A stretch of 64,000 nt of DNA from Candidatus Obscuribacterales bacterium (GCA_020050835.1 JAGVKB010000120.1:62001-126000), one strand, 5' to 3'. Counted from the stretch's first letter, positions 11,901-21,283 are shown. The notes: a model not told the origin generated them from the letters alone. A program made the numbers and translations.

Positions 11901-14900
11901 TTTTGGCTTCAGACACAAAAAATTCGTACTTCAAGCCACCTTGCGCTGAGGCGAACATTGTTTGCAGAAGCTGCATGTCATTGCTTAGCTGTTCGGCAGA
12001 AGTGGAAAGCTTTCTCATGCCTGGCTCAGCCGCCACCGCCTGCAATGCCTGTGCGCGCAAAACTTCGGCGTCGAAGAAAGACTGCCCTGTCTTTGGATTG
12101 GTTGCGCGCAACCCACGAAGAGTACTGAGTGCGGAGCAGAAGCTTTCGGTACGATTGCTGTCCGTATCCGACTTGTATCGTGGCAACCTTTCAACCTGGC
12201 TCAACCCGGCATCAAACAGCCGCCTTTGAGCAGTTCTGCCGACTTGAGTCCCGTCATCACCTGTCAGGTCTCTGTGTACCGTTGGTGCAAATTTCGCCAA
12301 CAATTCGCCGTGCTTTGCCCAAAGCTCGGACACAGCCAATTTATCCGCTTCCTGTCTATTGCCACTATTCTTCAAGTCGGTGTATCGGGCTACCTGTGAG
12401 GCAAGTAGAAGCGCTTCGTGTCTTGGGGTGGCATCCGCTTTTAAGTTCTGGAGAGCTGATATTCGCCAATCGAGATTGCGAATGCGGGCGACGAGATTGG
12501 ATTGAGTCTCGTCGAATTTAGAGTATGGGTTCTCGACTCTTACTCCCGGTACAGCCTGAACAACTGCGGACACTCCAAGCATCTGTCCCCAAAATTGAGC
12601 TCTGTCGCCCAGACCGATTTTGCCTTTAGTAACCCTTTCGAGCTCTTTGAGTGCGTCAACTCTCTCCTGCTGAAGACTTGAGAGCTTGCCTTTCAGGTCT
12701 TCTATCGGTCCTGCCGCCGCAGAGAGCTTGGTTTCAAGCGTCTTGCGAAGCTCTCCCAGCAAAAACTGATTGGTGGACTGCTCCAGCAAATGATTGAGCA
12801 TTTGTCCGGCCACCTGCTGGGGCGACATTCTTCCTTCGAGTCCAAATAGCTCTTTGCGCAATTCCGGAGTGAGACTGTTTACAAGTTCAATATTGGTAGC
12901 GATGCGCCTTAACAGCTCATCACCACCTGGCTTGAACGGTGGGTCGCTATAGTGCCTCTTGATCTGGTCTGCCTTCTCAAACAACTCGGCGTCATTGCGA
13001 GCAGGTATCTGCCACTCTTTGAGTATGGCGGCAGCGGGCTTTTCAATTCCCAGTCCGTAAACCAGCTTTTGGGCTTTCTCTAGCAGCTCGAGGTTGAAAG
13101 GCTGTCCCTTCATCATTTTCAAAAGCTCGGTGCGCAGCCCTTCATCAATACTTGGCCACTTATCTTTCTCAAAGGCAACGAGCGCTGCCTCTTTCACTTT
13201 GCCTTCGGTGCGTCCCAGAACAGCAAGCAACGCGATACCGGCTTCCCCCTTCAGTACATCGGCGTAAGGAACTCCGCGTGAGTCCTTTCCTTTCGCCACC
13301 TGGTCGAGGTGGTAAGACTGTCCATGCAAACGCAGCAAATCTACCTGTTGCTCGGTTACATCTTTAGCAAAAACAGTGAACGCTTGAATAGCAAGCTGCC
13401 GCTGCTCCGGTCTGGCCGGATCTGATCCTTGTAATATGTTCCATTGGATTTCAGACAGGAGTTGCCTTCGTAAATTTGCAGTAATGCTGCCGCCGGCGGT
13501 CCATAGTGACTGTATGACTGGCTCGGATAGATTTCCGGCGATTGCCTTCACATCGGAAGGTCCCCAGAGGTGAGCGATCGCTTCCATGCCGCGGGCAGCG
13601 CTCATGCGCTCGTCTGTAGAGTCGCTCGCCAACCCTTTATGCAGCGCCTGCCGCACTGCCGGCGGTACATCAGATTCCTTCCTGAAAGTTGCGGCCACTG
13701 CCCCTAGTGTCGAAAGCAATAGATACTTGTCGCCGTTGGCTTGATACGCATGAAGCAGCTCTGATATAACTTCCTGGCGCAGCGCCGGTACATTGCCGGC
13801 ATCTTTCAAGACTTCCCTTGCCGAGGCAGCGCGAGCGTCGTCATCACCCGCACCGCCGGCCATACCAGCCAAGATGCGCAAGCTTGCTTGTTCTCCACTT
13901 CTAGCAAGACCTTTCAATTGCGCAAACTGCTCTTCGGAAATTTTGCCCGCTCCTTTGATAATGAGGTCGGAAAGCGCTTCGCTGCCAGGGACGCGCGCTC
14001 GAATCGCATCAAAGGCCGTGCCCAGCACGGCATCGGACTCTGGTCCGGTCAGAGCCTTGGCTACCGCTTCTTGAGCCTTCTTCACCTCGCCGGCATCTCC
14101 AGCAGTCTGAGATTGAATGACAGTCGCCACTGCCTGGTGTATCTCCACCCACGTTATCCATTGCTCAGCACGCTTGTTTCCCGCAGCTTTCTCAGCCGCC
14201 AGCAACTCACCTGCTACAGCAAACTCCTGCGGAGTGCTTCCCATGTGCAGCTCTCGCACAATCCGACCGGCTCGCAGTTTATCCAGATCGCTATCAGGCA
14301 AGGGCAAGGTCTCTCTTACCGAGGAGAGCGCTTTTGCCCTGATTTCATCAGCGGAGGACTGTATTGCCTTGATTAGCTCTTCGAGCTTACCAAACCCGCC
14401 AACTCTTTCTATGTAGGCAAGCGCGTACCGATTGCCGCCCTTACCGTCACGCGCTACGGCCTGCTGACGTAGTTCACTCAAAAATCTAGCTGTCTGCGCG
14501 GCTTTCTCCTGCATTTCTCCAGCATTGTTCTCGATCGCCTGGGCAGCCTCGGCTGCTGAACGATGAATTCGCCCGCTTATATCAGCGGCAGCTATCGCCT
14601 GGACTATATCGGTCAGGGCATCACTGTGCATGATCCTGGAGCGAGCCTGGCTCAGCTCCTGTAATGACTTGAGCGCCGCCGCTCTTTCTTCCTCAGTTTT
14701 CGCTCTGTCCAGAAAGTCAGCGAGAGCCTTATCTGCCTGCTTGAGATTTTCGGCGGCGAACTGCCTAATCTCATCTCTGGCTGCCTCCACTGCTTCCTTG
14801 TCGCCAAATGTGCTCAGTATCTCCGCAGGAGTCTTTGCTCTCAGGTCGGTGATGGTCGGCTCGCCGGTGGAGCTAAGCTTATCCTTGAGCTCTTGCAAGG

Positions 14901-17142
14901 CGTGCTTTGCGCCTTCCGGATTACTCTTGTCGGTCAGGCGCTGCTGTATTCCGGTTGTCCACTCCGGTTCCAGTTTTTCTCTCAAGAAAGTAGCCGCCGC
15001 TGAATTTCCGGCCGCTGCCATTTCTGCTAGTGCGGTCAGTACTCGTGCCGCGACTTTGGGATCGTCGGTGTCCTTGAGTCGTGCGGTCGCATCTGTAAGC
15101 GCCGCTTGCTTATACAGATCGACAACATCTGCTCGTCCGTATCTACGTAGGTCGGACCGCCCAATCTCATCAAGTCCAGACAGGGCAGCCGCTCGCCCTT
15201 CCGGTGGAGCAAATACCATCTGAAGAACTGCTTGGTCGGCTGCAAGCAGGGCACCGAGATTCTCCTGTTTTGCCTCCAGCCTGGCCGATGCCACCATCGC
15301 TTCTTTGCGCTTAACTTCAGCAGCACCACCGCCTGAAGCGCTGCGCCGGGAGAGTTCATCGAGCAACTTACCGGCGCCCTCGCTCTTGCTATCACCAGCT
15401 TCCAGGGCCGCCAGGTCCTTGACCGCACGGCGCTGATCTTCTTCGGTGACTGCTGTTTCCAGTCGTCTTACCGCCTCGACCAGATAGATCTTCTTCAAAT
15501 TCTCGAGCGCCTTGCCGGCAAGATATGAATCACCTTCCAGCACCTCCTTCTCCAGGGACTCAATCGCCTTCTTCCGTTCTTGCTCATTACCGGTAATGTA
15601 TTGCTTAAGGCAATAAGCAAGATACCGAGAAGGTCCAGCATCCAATGCCATAGTCAAGTCGTCACCGAAGACCCGCTTGGCTGCCGACTCTGTTGCACTG
15701 TTGAAGCTATCACCGTCTTTAGAACCGGACTTGCTCCTGCTACATACTTCAGCCCAGGAAGAAGGCAGCCCCTTCTCCTCCAATCCCTGCTCCCGCTCCC
15801 GGACAAATCTGCGCCGCGCTGCTTCCGCCTGATCCAGACTCCTCACAATTCCCGCTCCGGAACGCGCGCCGGACTCCTCTCTTTCGGCAGCTCCTTCAGC
15901 CGATGCTTTATCTGCAGATACCAGGTCGGCAGCATCGCCAGTTCCACCAGCAAGAACTGGCTGTGGCGCCCCAAACATGGCAGCCGGACCGACAGGCGAG
16001 TATTCGCCCAGCGGTGCTTGCTCTACCTTATCTTCCTTGTAGTCCTTACTCAGTACGTCAAGGGTGCGTGGCGCCGGCTGTCGCTGGTCCCTCACCGCTG
16101 ACGACTGCAACTGACTAGCCTGGTCTCCAGGCACGCCAGGAGGCTCTGGCTCGTCAACTCTTCGAATTTCAATTCCGTGCGGAAGACGCAATAGAGTGCC
16201 ATCAGCTGCGGTGCGCACCACTTCGTTCAATCGATTTCTATCATCAGCAAGAAGCATCGGCGTGGTTAGTTCTGCTGGCAACGCTTGCCTCAAGGAATCA
16301 AGTAGACTGATGAAATCCAGTTTGGCGGGTACCTGAGCTGATGCTGTAATCAATATCAGCTCAGTTCTCAGCCTCTCAGAGACCTCAGAAAGCTTATTCA
16401 GCAGCGTAGCTGGTTCGCTCTCACTCGCCACTGTATTCGGTGCAGCGTCCTTGATGCCAGACTGCCTGTTTTTCAAATCAACTCTTCGTCCATCAGGCAA
16501 ATCTGCGACTCTCCGGCCGTCCGGACTTTCTGTGATAGCCACTTTGATCGGTCTTTCGAAACAAGTCAGCGTGCTACCATTTGCATGCTGAAGGCAGGTA
16601 GTGCCGTCCTGAAAGCGAGTAAATCGGCTGCCGTCAGGCGCGAAAGTGACACTGCGCTCGTCCGGGAAACCGAGTATCGCAATCTGTTGCGGAAGAACAT
16701 CGATTGATACGCCGTTTAGTCCATCGATTGTTGTCGACCCATTTAGCCTAACAATGACCGCAATCTTGTCGACAAGATCTGCCGTAATGGTATCGGTGCT
16801 CCAGCGCCGAATGGTAGAGCCGTCCGGCAGTGTAATCTGCTTGTCTCCGTAGCTGGTCTCCTGCCAGATGCCACTGGTAGTCTTGGATACGCCTGCCTCA
16901 AATTTCGCTGATTTACAGCTGTCGCTCTCAGGCTTATCAGCTTCAGGTTTTGCCTCTCGCGGTCTTTGGTCTTCAGATAATGCCTCTCTCTTCCCACCAC
17001 TAACTTGCTTTTCGACGAGCGTCAAAAAGAAACAATTCATAGAGAAAAGCTCGGCTCTAATTTTATCCAGAGCCGAATCGCTCTGCACTTTGCCGGCAGG
17101 CAAAATGTCCGGACCATTGATCTCACCGTTTTCGGCAGTCAT
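5986..17142 (-). CDS. giant multidomain protein (about 3,700 aa) with FHA-like and HExxH C-terminal domains
   Basis: One uninterrupted frame. The ATG at 17142 has AGGAG about 10 bases upstream; a TTG at 17217 with AGAGG is an alternative (3,743 aa). Residue numbers here use the longer form. Residues 110-260 contain short strand repeats built on (P/N)-D-G-(S/R), for example LPDGSTIRRW, FAPDGSRFTRF and SPDGRRVADL. Residues about 540-1500 are Ala/Leu/Glu-rich helical repeats resembling HEAT/ARM. A strongly hydrophobic stretch begins near 1870. Around 3200-3285 is an FHA-like strand domain (YINGKR, then LKTGDEVRVGG). HESIH lies at 3503-3507, about 240 residues from the end. There is no signal peptide. 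The whole could be a toxin-like or cell-contact protein. The function is inference; the domain reading is by eye. Confidence 0.7.
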   Translation of the reverse strand: MTAENGEINGPDILPAGKVQSDSALDKIRAELFSMNCFFLTLVEKQVSGGKREALSEDQRPREAKPEADKPESDSCKSAKFEAGVSKTTSGIWQETSYGDKQITLPDGSTIRRWSTDTITADLVDKIAVIVRLNGSTTIDGLNGVSIDVLPQQIAILGFPDERSVTFAPDGSRFTRFQDGTTCLQHANGSTLTCFERPIKVAITESPDGRRVADLPDGRRVDLKNRQSGIKDAAPNTVASESEPATLLNKLSEVSERLRTELILITASAQVPAKLDFISLLDSLRQALPAELTTPMLLADDRNRLNEVVRTAADGTLLRLPHGIEIRRVDEPEPPGVPGDQASQLQSSAVRDQRQPAPRTLDVLSKDYKEDKVEQAPLGEYSPVGPAAMFGAPQPVLAGGTGDAADLVSADKASAEGAAEREESGARSGAGIVRSLDQAEAARRRFVREREQGLEEKGLPSSWAEVCSRSKSGSKDGDSFNSATESAAKRVFGDDLTMALDAGPSRYLAYCLKQYITGNEQERKKAIESLEKEVLEGDSYLAGKALENLKKIYLVEAVRRLETAVTEEDQRRAVKDLAALEAGDSKSEGAGKLLDELSRRSASGGGAAEVKRKEAMVASARLEAKQENLGALLAADQAVLQMVFAPPEGRAAALSGLDEIGRSDLRRYGRADVVDLYKQAALTDATARLKDTDDPKVAARVLTALAEMAAAGNSAAATFLREKLEPEWTTGIQQRLTDKSNPEGAKHALQELKDKLSSTGEPTITDLRAKTPAEILSTFGDKEAVEAARDEIRQFAAENLKQADKALADFLDRAKTEEERAAALKSLQELSQARSRIMHSDALTDIVQAIAAADISGRIHRSAAEAAQAIENNAGEMQEKAAQTARFLSELRQQAVARDGKGGNRYALAYIERVGGFGKLEELIKAIQSSADEIRAKALSSVRETLPLPDSDLDKLRAGRIVRELHMGSTPQEFAVAGELLAAEKAAGNKRAEQWITWVEIHQAVATVIQSQTAGDAGEVKKAQEAVAKALTGPESDAVLGTAFDAIRARVPGSEALSDLIIKGAGKISEEQFAQLKGLARSGEQASLRILAGMAGGAGDDDARAASAREVLKDAGNVPALRQEVISELLHAYQANGDKYLLLSTLGAVAATFRKESDVPPAVRQALHKGLASDSTDERMSAARGMEAIAHLWGPSDVKAIAGNLSEPVIQSLWTAGGSITANLRRQLLSEIQWNILQGSDPARPEQRQLAIQAFTVFAKDVTEQQVDLLRLHGQSYHLDQVAKGKDSRGVPYADVLKGEAGIALLAVLGRTEGKVKEAALVAFEKDKWPSIDEGLRTELLKMMKGQPFNLELLEKAQKLVYGLGIEKPAAAILKEWQIPARNDAELFEKADQIKRHYSDPPFKPGGDELLRRIATNIELVNSLTPELRKELFGLEGRMSPQQVAGQMLNHLLEQSTNQFLLGELRKTLETKLSAAAGPIEDLKGKLSSLQQERVDALKELERVTKGKIGLGDRAQFWGQMLGVSAVVQAVPGVRVENPYSKFDETQSNLVARIRNLDWRISALQNLKADATPRHEALLLASQVARYTDLKNSGNRQEADKLAVSELWAKHGELLAKFAPTVHRDLTGDDGTQVGRTAQRRLFDAGLSQVERLPRYKSDTDSNRTESFCSALSTLRGLRATNPKTGQSFFDAEVLRAQALQAVAAEPGMRKLSTSAEQLSNDMQLLQTMFASAQGGLKYEFFVSEAKKSASRLKDSVEKLTGELSQQDLDKMYMRIADIRRAARECTDPEAKNELRRMAESMEGMRDLLDPNSSKHKQFMHMLESVNSPNFRADTLENWIKQHGPELAATLTAAALTVAACATFGVASPLAVIAWCSVSGVAASQVTKEVLYRVNESGYTGWGTAGERSAIGGWVEKYGDFTNREHLGEFVKILGGHGAQVVFDTALGLATLGTCKAFYSSINLIALAKKQGLRAAAGSVWAGMSREAMKDALNGFVTAEAPTMARLAFDARRAAAIAEGRTGVSTAARDYLKEFLRLSGREVLTNAGFTAAQMCLEGAVEEFAPERAKKILHDSQEAVQFGLSTVLAIGQGFLLSCKPGAGGRVRFLPANAAGERAFIEHFRKDGYHVAAGKLPGTWEVTHFNATPGTRPFVLERGIADVPEHVFPNGTNRPSASDTTPSLPVETRVEGDGHIWQQNEHGAKTLGDVSEFNKAFMEGRFAEARQLIQNKLDSLPAHRTELRPLEVNAESLKTPQQLKDYLQQMRDLSKMRRDGAAGAEQKLVTELPQPVVELEKGVKIDLCNPGEPLRTIGGELLSEAQKSKLNEFCSAGPGARILAEQALNSVEEYMHHRNAQSGEGIISPSYAKVCRDMIAVGADTNGDLRKVFSNNPAGRSAATFEQEAILMLHDSDPVKWNAEMLRRHFGGQYQEVREPVLKWIEAQESARLAGAEPVVKPIVQEPAFKLEGRVAVEERKLELGRDNEEIALVVPTVNAAVYRDLEVQIGRLQQQGVTPERVIALRAALTEHLTPKVIATKLEFVREVKAAADQLVAQNLSPDRLAIALDLLQTKLKHEHVTIYFGRIDNQVSVQALKLYRDMIAQSPKEARVPVDVPDGVRFQHNARRPIDQALAAPVSVGDVQEHWAFVPSSPNSPADNIGMDGMFVNLRSGVMVPVDLGLDALKKADRAWYLNLGDQLQSNLKSGRSLSQNEIQTVGRKIGEFLETSRQQKTYLKADDFSEPIISKRDVSSEPGKLTFPLFETTGAMKRLDLSMLETLRFQIKERLKSGAGGQERALNILFDGVERAHRFKISEQQIQHNFASRCKLALETMLTNPLAPTLEAGVKPNQRVVVDISKERFGSKDVPISKLILDGSEKFTFRGRDNKSGEDKVIDGGKFSEQLEESGKALVEAGKSKLEVDELCNKIRSDERYRSEFLSRVIAPERAAQDAASFQDARGKVDISKARVEGWNEWAGLIETGTDGRPGLAQLVEIGKYFVGDLMGSQNDPQFQKRMDKVRIETAGRQASAICTVVKQNDGSTAVRLRDGVSQEVAEREVLKALLEIGLKGDENRKLTAGETKIVSDFGQVFGSIKPSPPVEAAASSKPAEASPESGSRIPTASAETRSLSLGRSDGRSADKATVWTKKASAPTPGPEPEFARFTRPPVQHPTAAEKVSVAGNRYEICGRDVVLRPDDSIAISAVDLGIVGGQGTFTLMNDGGRTYILPGKSIELYINGKRVEAFVDTALKTGDEVRVGGKDGALLSWENVPARNTEASLRDPKSELPNTSRIDPSKLSPEVRSRFAAEGLISPLSTAECSAGFTKRGVEMAVRWDDAKLLDISRRADEAKVRAELAHKQYIERVQKKVTGGEMLSMSEVRATLEKDPVTNKEKLAVLQEAMDAGKDCLSATKAFKEVIESRRQDLESLVNELARAKGMPETKLTMLTDSEPNGLYANGEIGVRQSDLTDKAKLPDLLNTAFHESIHNADEKLVVSGLADERNIGTFATEYQKLELIKIFHERGGPELSIERIGQILQARNGKPLKPGEAHRAEILAQDFYLWHSTVGKPSEQLRARLLATGAEVRSLRACNSLAEFNRFFEDFAAKVSKVESCEQFFGLSTPPEAVLKLIEKYQQVQAGKLSSEAFRHEAEPLLDALMVRRVETLVSLNKIVHKIYRHVSIEGATWYGGAEVERLTRRALGQPETPESAEKERARDIVRRQE

Positions 17143-17217
17143 GAAACTAGCTCTCCTGATCGATCTGCTTACCAACTGTTCAACGGGCTGCCGAAGGATT
17201 ACAGTGTCAGGCGTCAA

Positions 17218-17646
17218 TCGAACCTCTAACCTCCAACCTAAGAGGTCTATGCCCGATTGCTAGTAGCGTAAAACTTGGTTCTGCTCGATGGATCCTGGTT
17301 ACTAAAAAGCAAGCCTTTACGGCAGCCTGCTCAAATTGAGCAAGCACCGGCATTGATGGAGGGTGTATGAAGGCACCCCCCATCTTCGCTGGTACCGGAA
17401 ACAGGCTGGCTGGAAAGTCTCCGGTTGGGCTGAAAGCTTTCACAGAGTATCAGCACTAGCTCGAATGCCGTTTTCTCCATGTCGCTCACAGTCCCAACGA
17501 TACCCAACTCGTGTGACCGAGTGGTGAGCAGGTTGAAAGCCTGACTGCCAATCAAAACTTACAGAGTTTCCCTTTGGAGTTCGGCAATGCCCCCATGGCT
17601 TGCATGAGAAGCAAGCTCAGTCAGTCGCAAAACCAATCGTTGCTCT
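17218..17646. other. intergenic region between glnN and the giant gene
   Basis: There are 429 bases without a convincing gene. The only structure I see is a 6-bp hairpin (GCTTGC/GCAAGC) at about 17598-17616 just beyond the glnN stop, without a following T-run on the minus strand. There is also a GGGTG/CACCC hairpin near 17360. The purine-rich stretch on the minus strand next to 17217 can serve as ribosome binding site for the TTG alternative start of the giant gene. Confidence 0.4.
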
Positions 17647-19857
17647 TTAGTAGATATAGAGCATCTCGCGGAACTTAGGCAGCGGCCAGAGCGAATCATC
17701 GACGATGCTTTCGAGTTCGTCAGCAACGGCTCTCACGGCATTGATAGCCGGAATCACCTTTTGTTGATAAAACTTGGCATGCTCCAGATGATCGCCTGTG
17801 GCGTGGTCTGCTTCTTTGCTTACTGCCTCGAGCTGATCAATCGAGAACTTCAACTTCGAAGTTCGTTCCCAAATGTCCTTCAGCAGTTTGTCGTGCTGCA
17901 TGCTGCTTGGGCGATCTTCCTCTCTCAAAGCCTGATACATGCTTGCGATCGATGAAGCGATATTGCCCTGATACTGCAGCGCCGCTGGCAGTATCATAGT
18001 GCTCGCGAGATTGAGAGTGAGCTGCACTTCTATGTTAATCGTCTTGATGTAATTCTCAAGCATGATGTTATAGCGGCTTACCAACTCTTCTTCCGTCAGC
18101 ACTCCGTAGCTGCTGAACAACCTTTTGACCTCTGGTGACACCAAAGTCGGCAACGATTCGATCGTGTTGCGATCGTTGGGCAGTCCGCGGCGTTCTGCTT
18201 CCTTGTGCCATTCTTCGGAGTAATTGTCACCGTTGAAAATCACTCGGTTGTTCTCAGCCAGTGTCTCCTTGACGACGGTTTGAGCAGCCTGGTTGCTTGT
18301 CTTGCCACTCTTAATCAATTGATCGATCTTGGAAGCCATGAAGTCGAGTGACTCGGCAACCATTGTGTTCAGCACTGTATTCGGCCAGGCAATAGACTGG
18401 CTAGCTCCGACTGCACGAAACTCAAACTTGTTGCCAGTAAAGGCAAACGGTGAGGTTCGGTTGCGATCGGAAGCGTCGCGCGGCAGCTCCGGCAATGTCG
18501 ATACACCGAGCTCCATCACTTTGCTGACTTTGCTGCCTTCCGGCACTTTGCCGGTGATGATGCTGTCGACTACTTCACCCAGAGTGTCGCCGAGATAGAT
18601 GCTCATAATGGCCGGCGGCGCTTCGTTGGCGCCGAGACGGTGATCGTTGCCGGCGAAAGCAACAGTTGCACGCAGCAACTTGCCCCATTTATTTACCGCC
18701 CGAATTACCGCAGTCAGGATAACCAGAAACTGCTCGTTTTCGTGCGGTGTAGAACCAGGTTCGAGCAGGTTGCTGCCCTTGTCGTCAGCCATCGACCAGT
18801 TGTTGTGCTTGCCACTACCATTGATGCCGCTAAACGGCTTCTCGTGGAAGAGGCACCGCAGGCGATGACGCTGTGCGGTTCTTCTGAACACTTCCATCAG
18901 CAACATGTTGTGGTCGGTCGCCACGTTGCTTTGCTCGAAGATCGGCGCTACTTCAAACTGAGCCGGCGCAACTTCGTTGTGCCTGGTTTTCACTGGAACA
19001 CCAAGCCTGTACAGCTCGTTTTCAGCATCCATCATGAAAGCGAGAACGCGCTCCCGGATAGATCCCCAATAGTGATCTTCCATCTCCTGACCTTTCGGAG
19101 GCCGGGCTCCGAACAGCGCTCGACCGGCGTTGATCAAATCCGGCCGCAAATTATAGAACGCTTCATCTATCAAGAAATACTCTTGCTCAGGACCGACCGT
19201 GCAGGTGATCCGCTGCGACTCACTGTTACCGAGCAACCGCAACAAACGGATTGCTTGTTTGTTGATTGCCTCCACCGAGCGAAGGAGTGGTGTTTTCTTG
19301 TCAAGCGCGTGCCCGCTGAATGCGCAGAAAACCGTCGGGATACAAAGTGTCTTGCCATTGATGCTATCGACGATAAACGCTGGACTGGTCGGATCCCAGC
19401 CGGTATAGCCCCTTGCCTCGAATGTCGAGCGGATGCCGCCAGAAGGAAAGCTTGATGCATCAGGTTCGCCTTGAATCAAGTTTTTGCCGGAGAATTCCAA
19501 AAGCCACTCATTGTCGCCGCCTGGCTGCAAGAACGAGTCGTGCTTCTCGGCAGTTGCCCCTGTCATCGGCTGAAACCAGTGTGTGAAGTGCGTCGCGCCA
19601 CGGCTAATCGCCCAATCTTTCATGGCGTTGGCCACTACATCCGCCAGCGCCGGCTCCAATCTTTCGCCATGGTCCAGGCAGCGTATAAGCGCCCGATAAG
19701 CGTCTTTCGGAAGCAAGGTACGCATGACCGACCGGCTGAAAACGTTCGAGCCGAACTGGTCGATCATCGACTCATGTATGTAATCAACACTGGAAAAGAC
19801 GGACTCTCTATCTTGAATGGTCTTGATGGCTTCGCGGCGAGCATTGGCTGTATTCAT
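17647..19857 (-). CDS. glnN: type III glutamine synthetase
   Basis: GSIII makes glutamine from glutamate, ammonia and ATP in the cytoplasm. Recognisable blocks are GPEQEYFLID (substrate/metal glutamates), KTRHNEVAPAQFEVAP, the ATP/metal-site stretch beginning FHEKPFSGINGSGKH with NNW after it, and GANEAPPA. Length is about 736 aa, as expected for the long GSIII form and far above GSI/GSII. I chose the ATG at 19857 because AAGGGAAGGGG precedes it. The ATG at 19893 has AGGAG directly abutting it, too close to work well. It is monocistronic here. GSIII is known in cyanobacteria, Bacteroidetes and some clostridia, usually nitrogen-regulated; no operator was identified. The best-supported enzyme call in the left part. 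Confidence 0.96.
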   Translation of the reverse strand: MNTANARREAIKTIQDRESVFSSVDYIHESMIDQFGSNVFSRSVMRTLLPKDAYRALIRCLDHGERLEPALADVVANAMKDWAISRGATHFTHWFQPMTGATAEKHDSFLQPGGDNEWLLEFSGKNLIQGEPDASSFPSGGIRSTFEARGYTGWDPTSPAFIVDSINGKTLCIPTVFCAFSGHALDKKTPLLRSVEAINKQAIRLLRLLGNSESQRITCTVGPEQEYFLIDEAFYNLRPDLINAGRALFGARPPKGQEMEDHYWGSIRERVLAFMMDAENELYRLGVPVKTRHNEVAPAQFEVAPIFEQSNVATDHNMLLMEVFRRTAQRHRLRCLFHEKPFSGINGSGKHNNWSMADDKGSNLLEPGSTPHENEQFLVILTAVIRAVNKWGKLLRATVAFAGNDHRLGANEAPPAIMSIYLGDTLGEVVDSIITGKVPEGSKVSKVMELGVSTLPELPRDASDRNRTSPFAFTGNKFEFRAVGASQSIAWPNTVLNTMVAESLDFMASKIDQLIKSGKTSNQAAQTVVKETLAENNRVIFNGDNYSEEWHKEAERRGLPNDRNTIESLPTLVSPEVKRLFSSYGVLTEEELVSRYNIMLENYIKTINIEVQLTLNLASTMILPAALQYQGNIASSIASMYQALREEDRPSSMQHDKLLKDIWERTSKLKFSIDQLEAVSKEADHATGDHLEHAKFYQQKVIPAINAVRAVADELESIVDDSLWPLPKFREMLYIY

Positions 19858-20256
19858 AACCCCTTCCCTTCCTGCGGCAGTAACGGGCGGCATCTCCTGA
19901 GATCCTGATGGATACTATCAGTTCACAATAGACTAGCATCCTGATTACTTGAGATCTATCACCTCCAGGCAGTATTGGGGCTTGTTTCAGTCACACTACT
20001 TCACAAATTGGCAATCCCCACCAGTTGAAAACTGGCGGAAACTCTACAGTCCACGCTCCGGCATCAAAGGTTTACGGGACGATTGAAAGCCATCAATTTT
20101 CTATCAAGTTTAAGCCAATTCGATGGACTGCTGTGGATCTCAAGCAGGGGAACAAGCTGATAGCTGGTTTTGAGAAGCAATGGTTTAAAGCCATCCGTAA
20201 AAAGGCACGATATAAAGAGGTAGTTATTGTTACCACGCGGTTTAGAGGTGCCAACT

Positions 20257-20676
20257 GTGAGTCCGGAAGAATCGAGCAAATCTTCAATCAAGATGCAACT
20301 ACAAGACTTTCTAGCATTCCGCGGTCATACCAAGGATGACCAATCGTTGCAGGAAATCCTGGCGGAGCTTCCATCCGATCGGATTTCCGAGATTATGGAG
20401 TTGGTAGATACGGTACCGAAATCGGAGGTTGCACAATACATGGCACAAACCTTCAAAGACATCGACAAGTATCCCCAGCCCGCCGATACAGCCATCTCTC
20501 GCGGTGAATTGATCGATCAAATTTCACACCTTGCTTCAGCGCGAGAGCAAGCAATAGTTCTGATCGTCTGGTTTTCCTTCGAGCGAATCAAGAATTGCGT
20601 GCCGGCAGAACCTGCTGACGCAGCCTTTGACTATCAATTCACCAGAAAAGATCTCGAAGCCTGGAGCGCCTTATGA
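20257..20676 (+). CDS. small hypothetical protein
   Basis: About 139 aa, no recognised family. The GTG at 20257 is preceded by AGAGG with an 8-base spacer, a better start than the TTG at 20227. The product is acidic, soluble and helical, with an alternating Leu/Glu pattern (for example LQEILAELPSDRISEIMELVD) and no signal peptide or cysteine motif. It is on the opposite strand to its neighbours glnN and yjbQ, so it is its own transcription unit, ending about 180 bases before the convergent yjbQ. It might be a small regulatory or adaptor protein, but nothing visible shows it. Confidence 0.55.
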   Translation: MSPEESSKSSIKMQLQDFLAFRGHTKDDQSLQEILAELPSDRISEIMELVDTVPKSEVAQYMAQTFKDIDKYPQPADTAISRGELIDQISHLASAREQAIVLIVWFSFERIKNCVPAEPADAAFDYQFTRKDLEAWSAL

Positions 20677-20854
20677 AGAATCAACTGATTGGATGAAATG
20701 CCCTGGTCTGGTCCTATCGATATTTCGTAGGGCGACTGCCAGAGCTGCCGCTACGAGCTGCACCAGCACCACCTTTCCAGCTTTCTGTCTTGACAGAACA
20801 AACAGTGTCTACAATAGGACAACAATTACTGACGTAATCCTGAGCGTGGGCTAC

Positions 20855-21268
20855 CTAGATACCCAACACCTTCAGAATGACCCTCTTCTTGCGTTGACCG
20901 TCGAATTCCGCATAGAAGATTTGCTCCCACGGACCGAGATCGAGCTTCCCATTGGTAATCGGCACCGTCACTTGATGATTGATCAAGATGCGCTTCAGAT
21001 GAGCATCTCCGTTGTCCTCACCGGTCTTGTGGTGATTGTAGGCGGGATTCTCCGGGGCGAGCCTTTCCAACCATTCATCAATGTCTTGAATCAATCCGTT
21101 TTCCCAATCATTGACGTACACACCGGCGGTAATGTGCATCGCAGAGACGAGCACGAACCCATCTTCAATCGCCGACTCCTGCACGAACTCAGCTACTTCA
21201 TCAGTGATGCGAATGTACTCGCGCCGTTTTTTTGTGTCGAACCAGAGATACTTAGTATGCGCCTTCAA
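20855..21268 (-). CDS. yjbQ: YjbQ/UPF0047 family protein
   Basis: 137 aa, the usual full length of the UPF0047 family. Family signatures seen: the start pattern with [17 protein letters not shown] (conserved His and Asn), the [16 protein letters not shown] block with the conserved His/Asp/Asn cluster, and [22 protein letters not shown]. The E. coli member has weak thiamine-phosphate synthase activity and the fold forms trimers with a metal-like pocket; the true role is unsettled. It lies 15 bases downstream of the JAMM-like gene on the same strand, so the two are probably co-transcribed. The C-terminal [11 protein letters not shown] is also typical. Confidence 0.92.
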   Translation of the reverse strand: MKAHTKYLWFDTKKRREYIRITDEVAEFVQESAIEDGFVLVSAMHITAGVYVNDWENGLIQDIDEWLERLAPENPAYNHHKTGEDNGDAHLKRILINHQVTVPITNGKLDLGPWEQIFYAEFDGQRKKRVILKVLGI

Positions 21269-21283
21269 GTCAGCTGCCTCCGA

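Noticed and set aside
20025-20339. 104-codon plus-strand frame before the small gene at 20257
   Set aside because: Overlaps a better-supported frame with a good ribosome site; composition looks random and no domain is seen.
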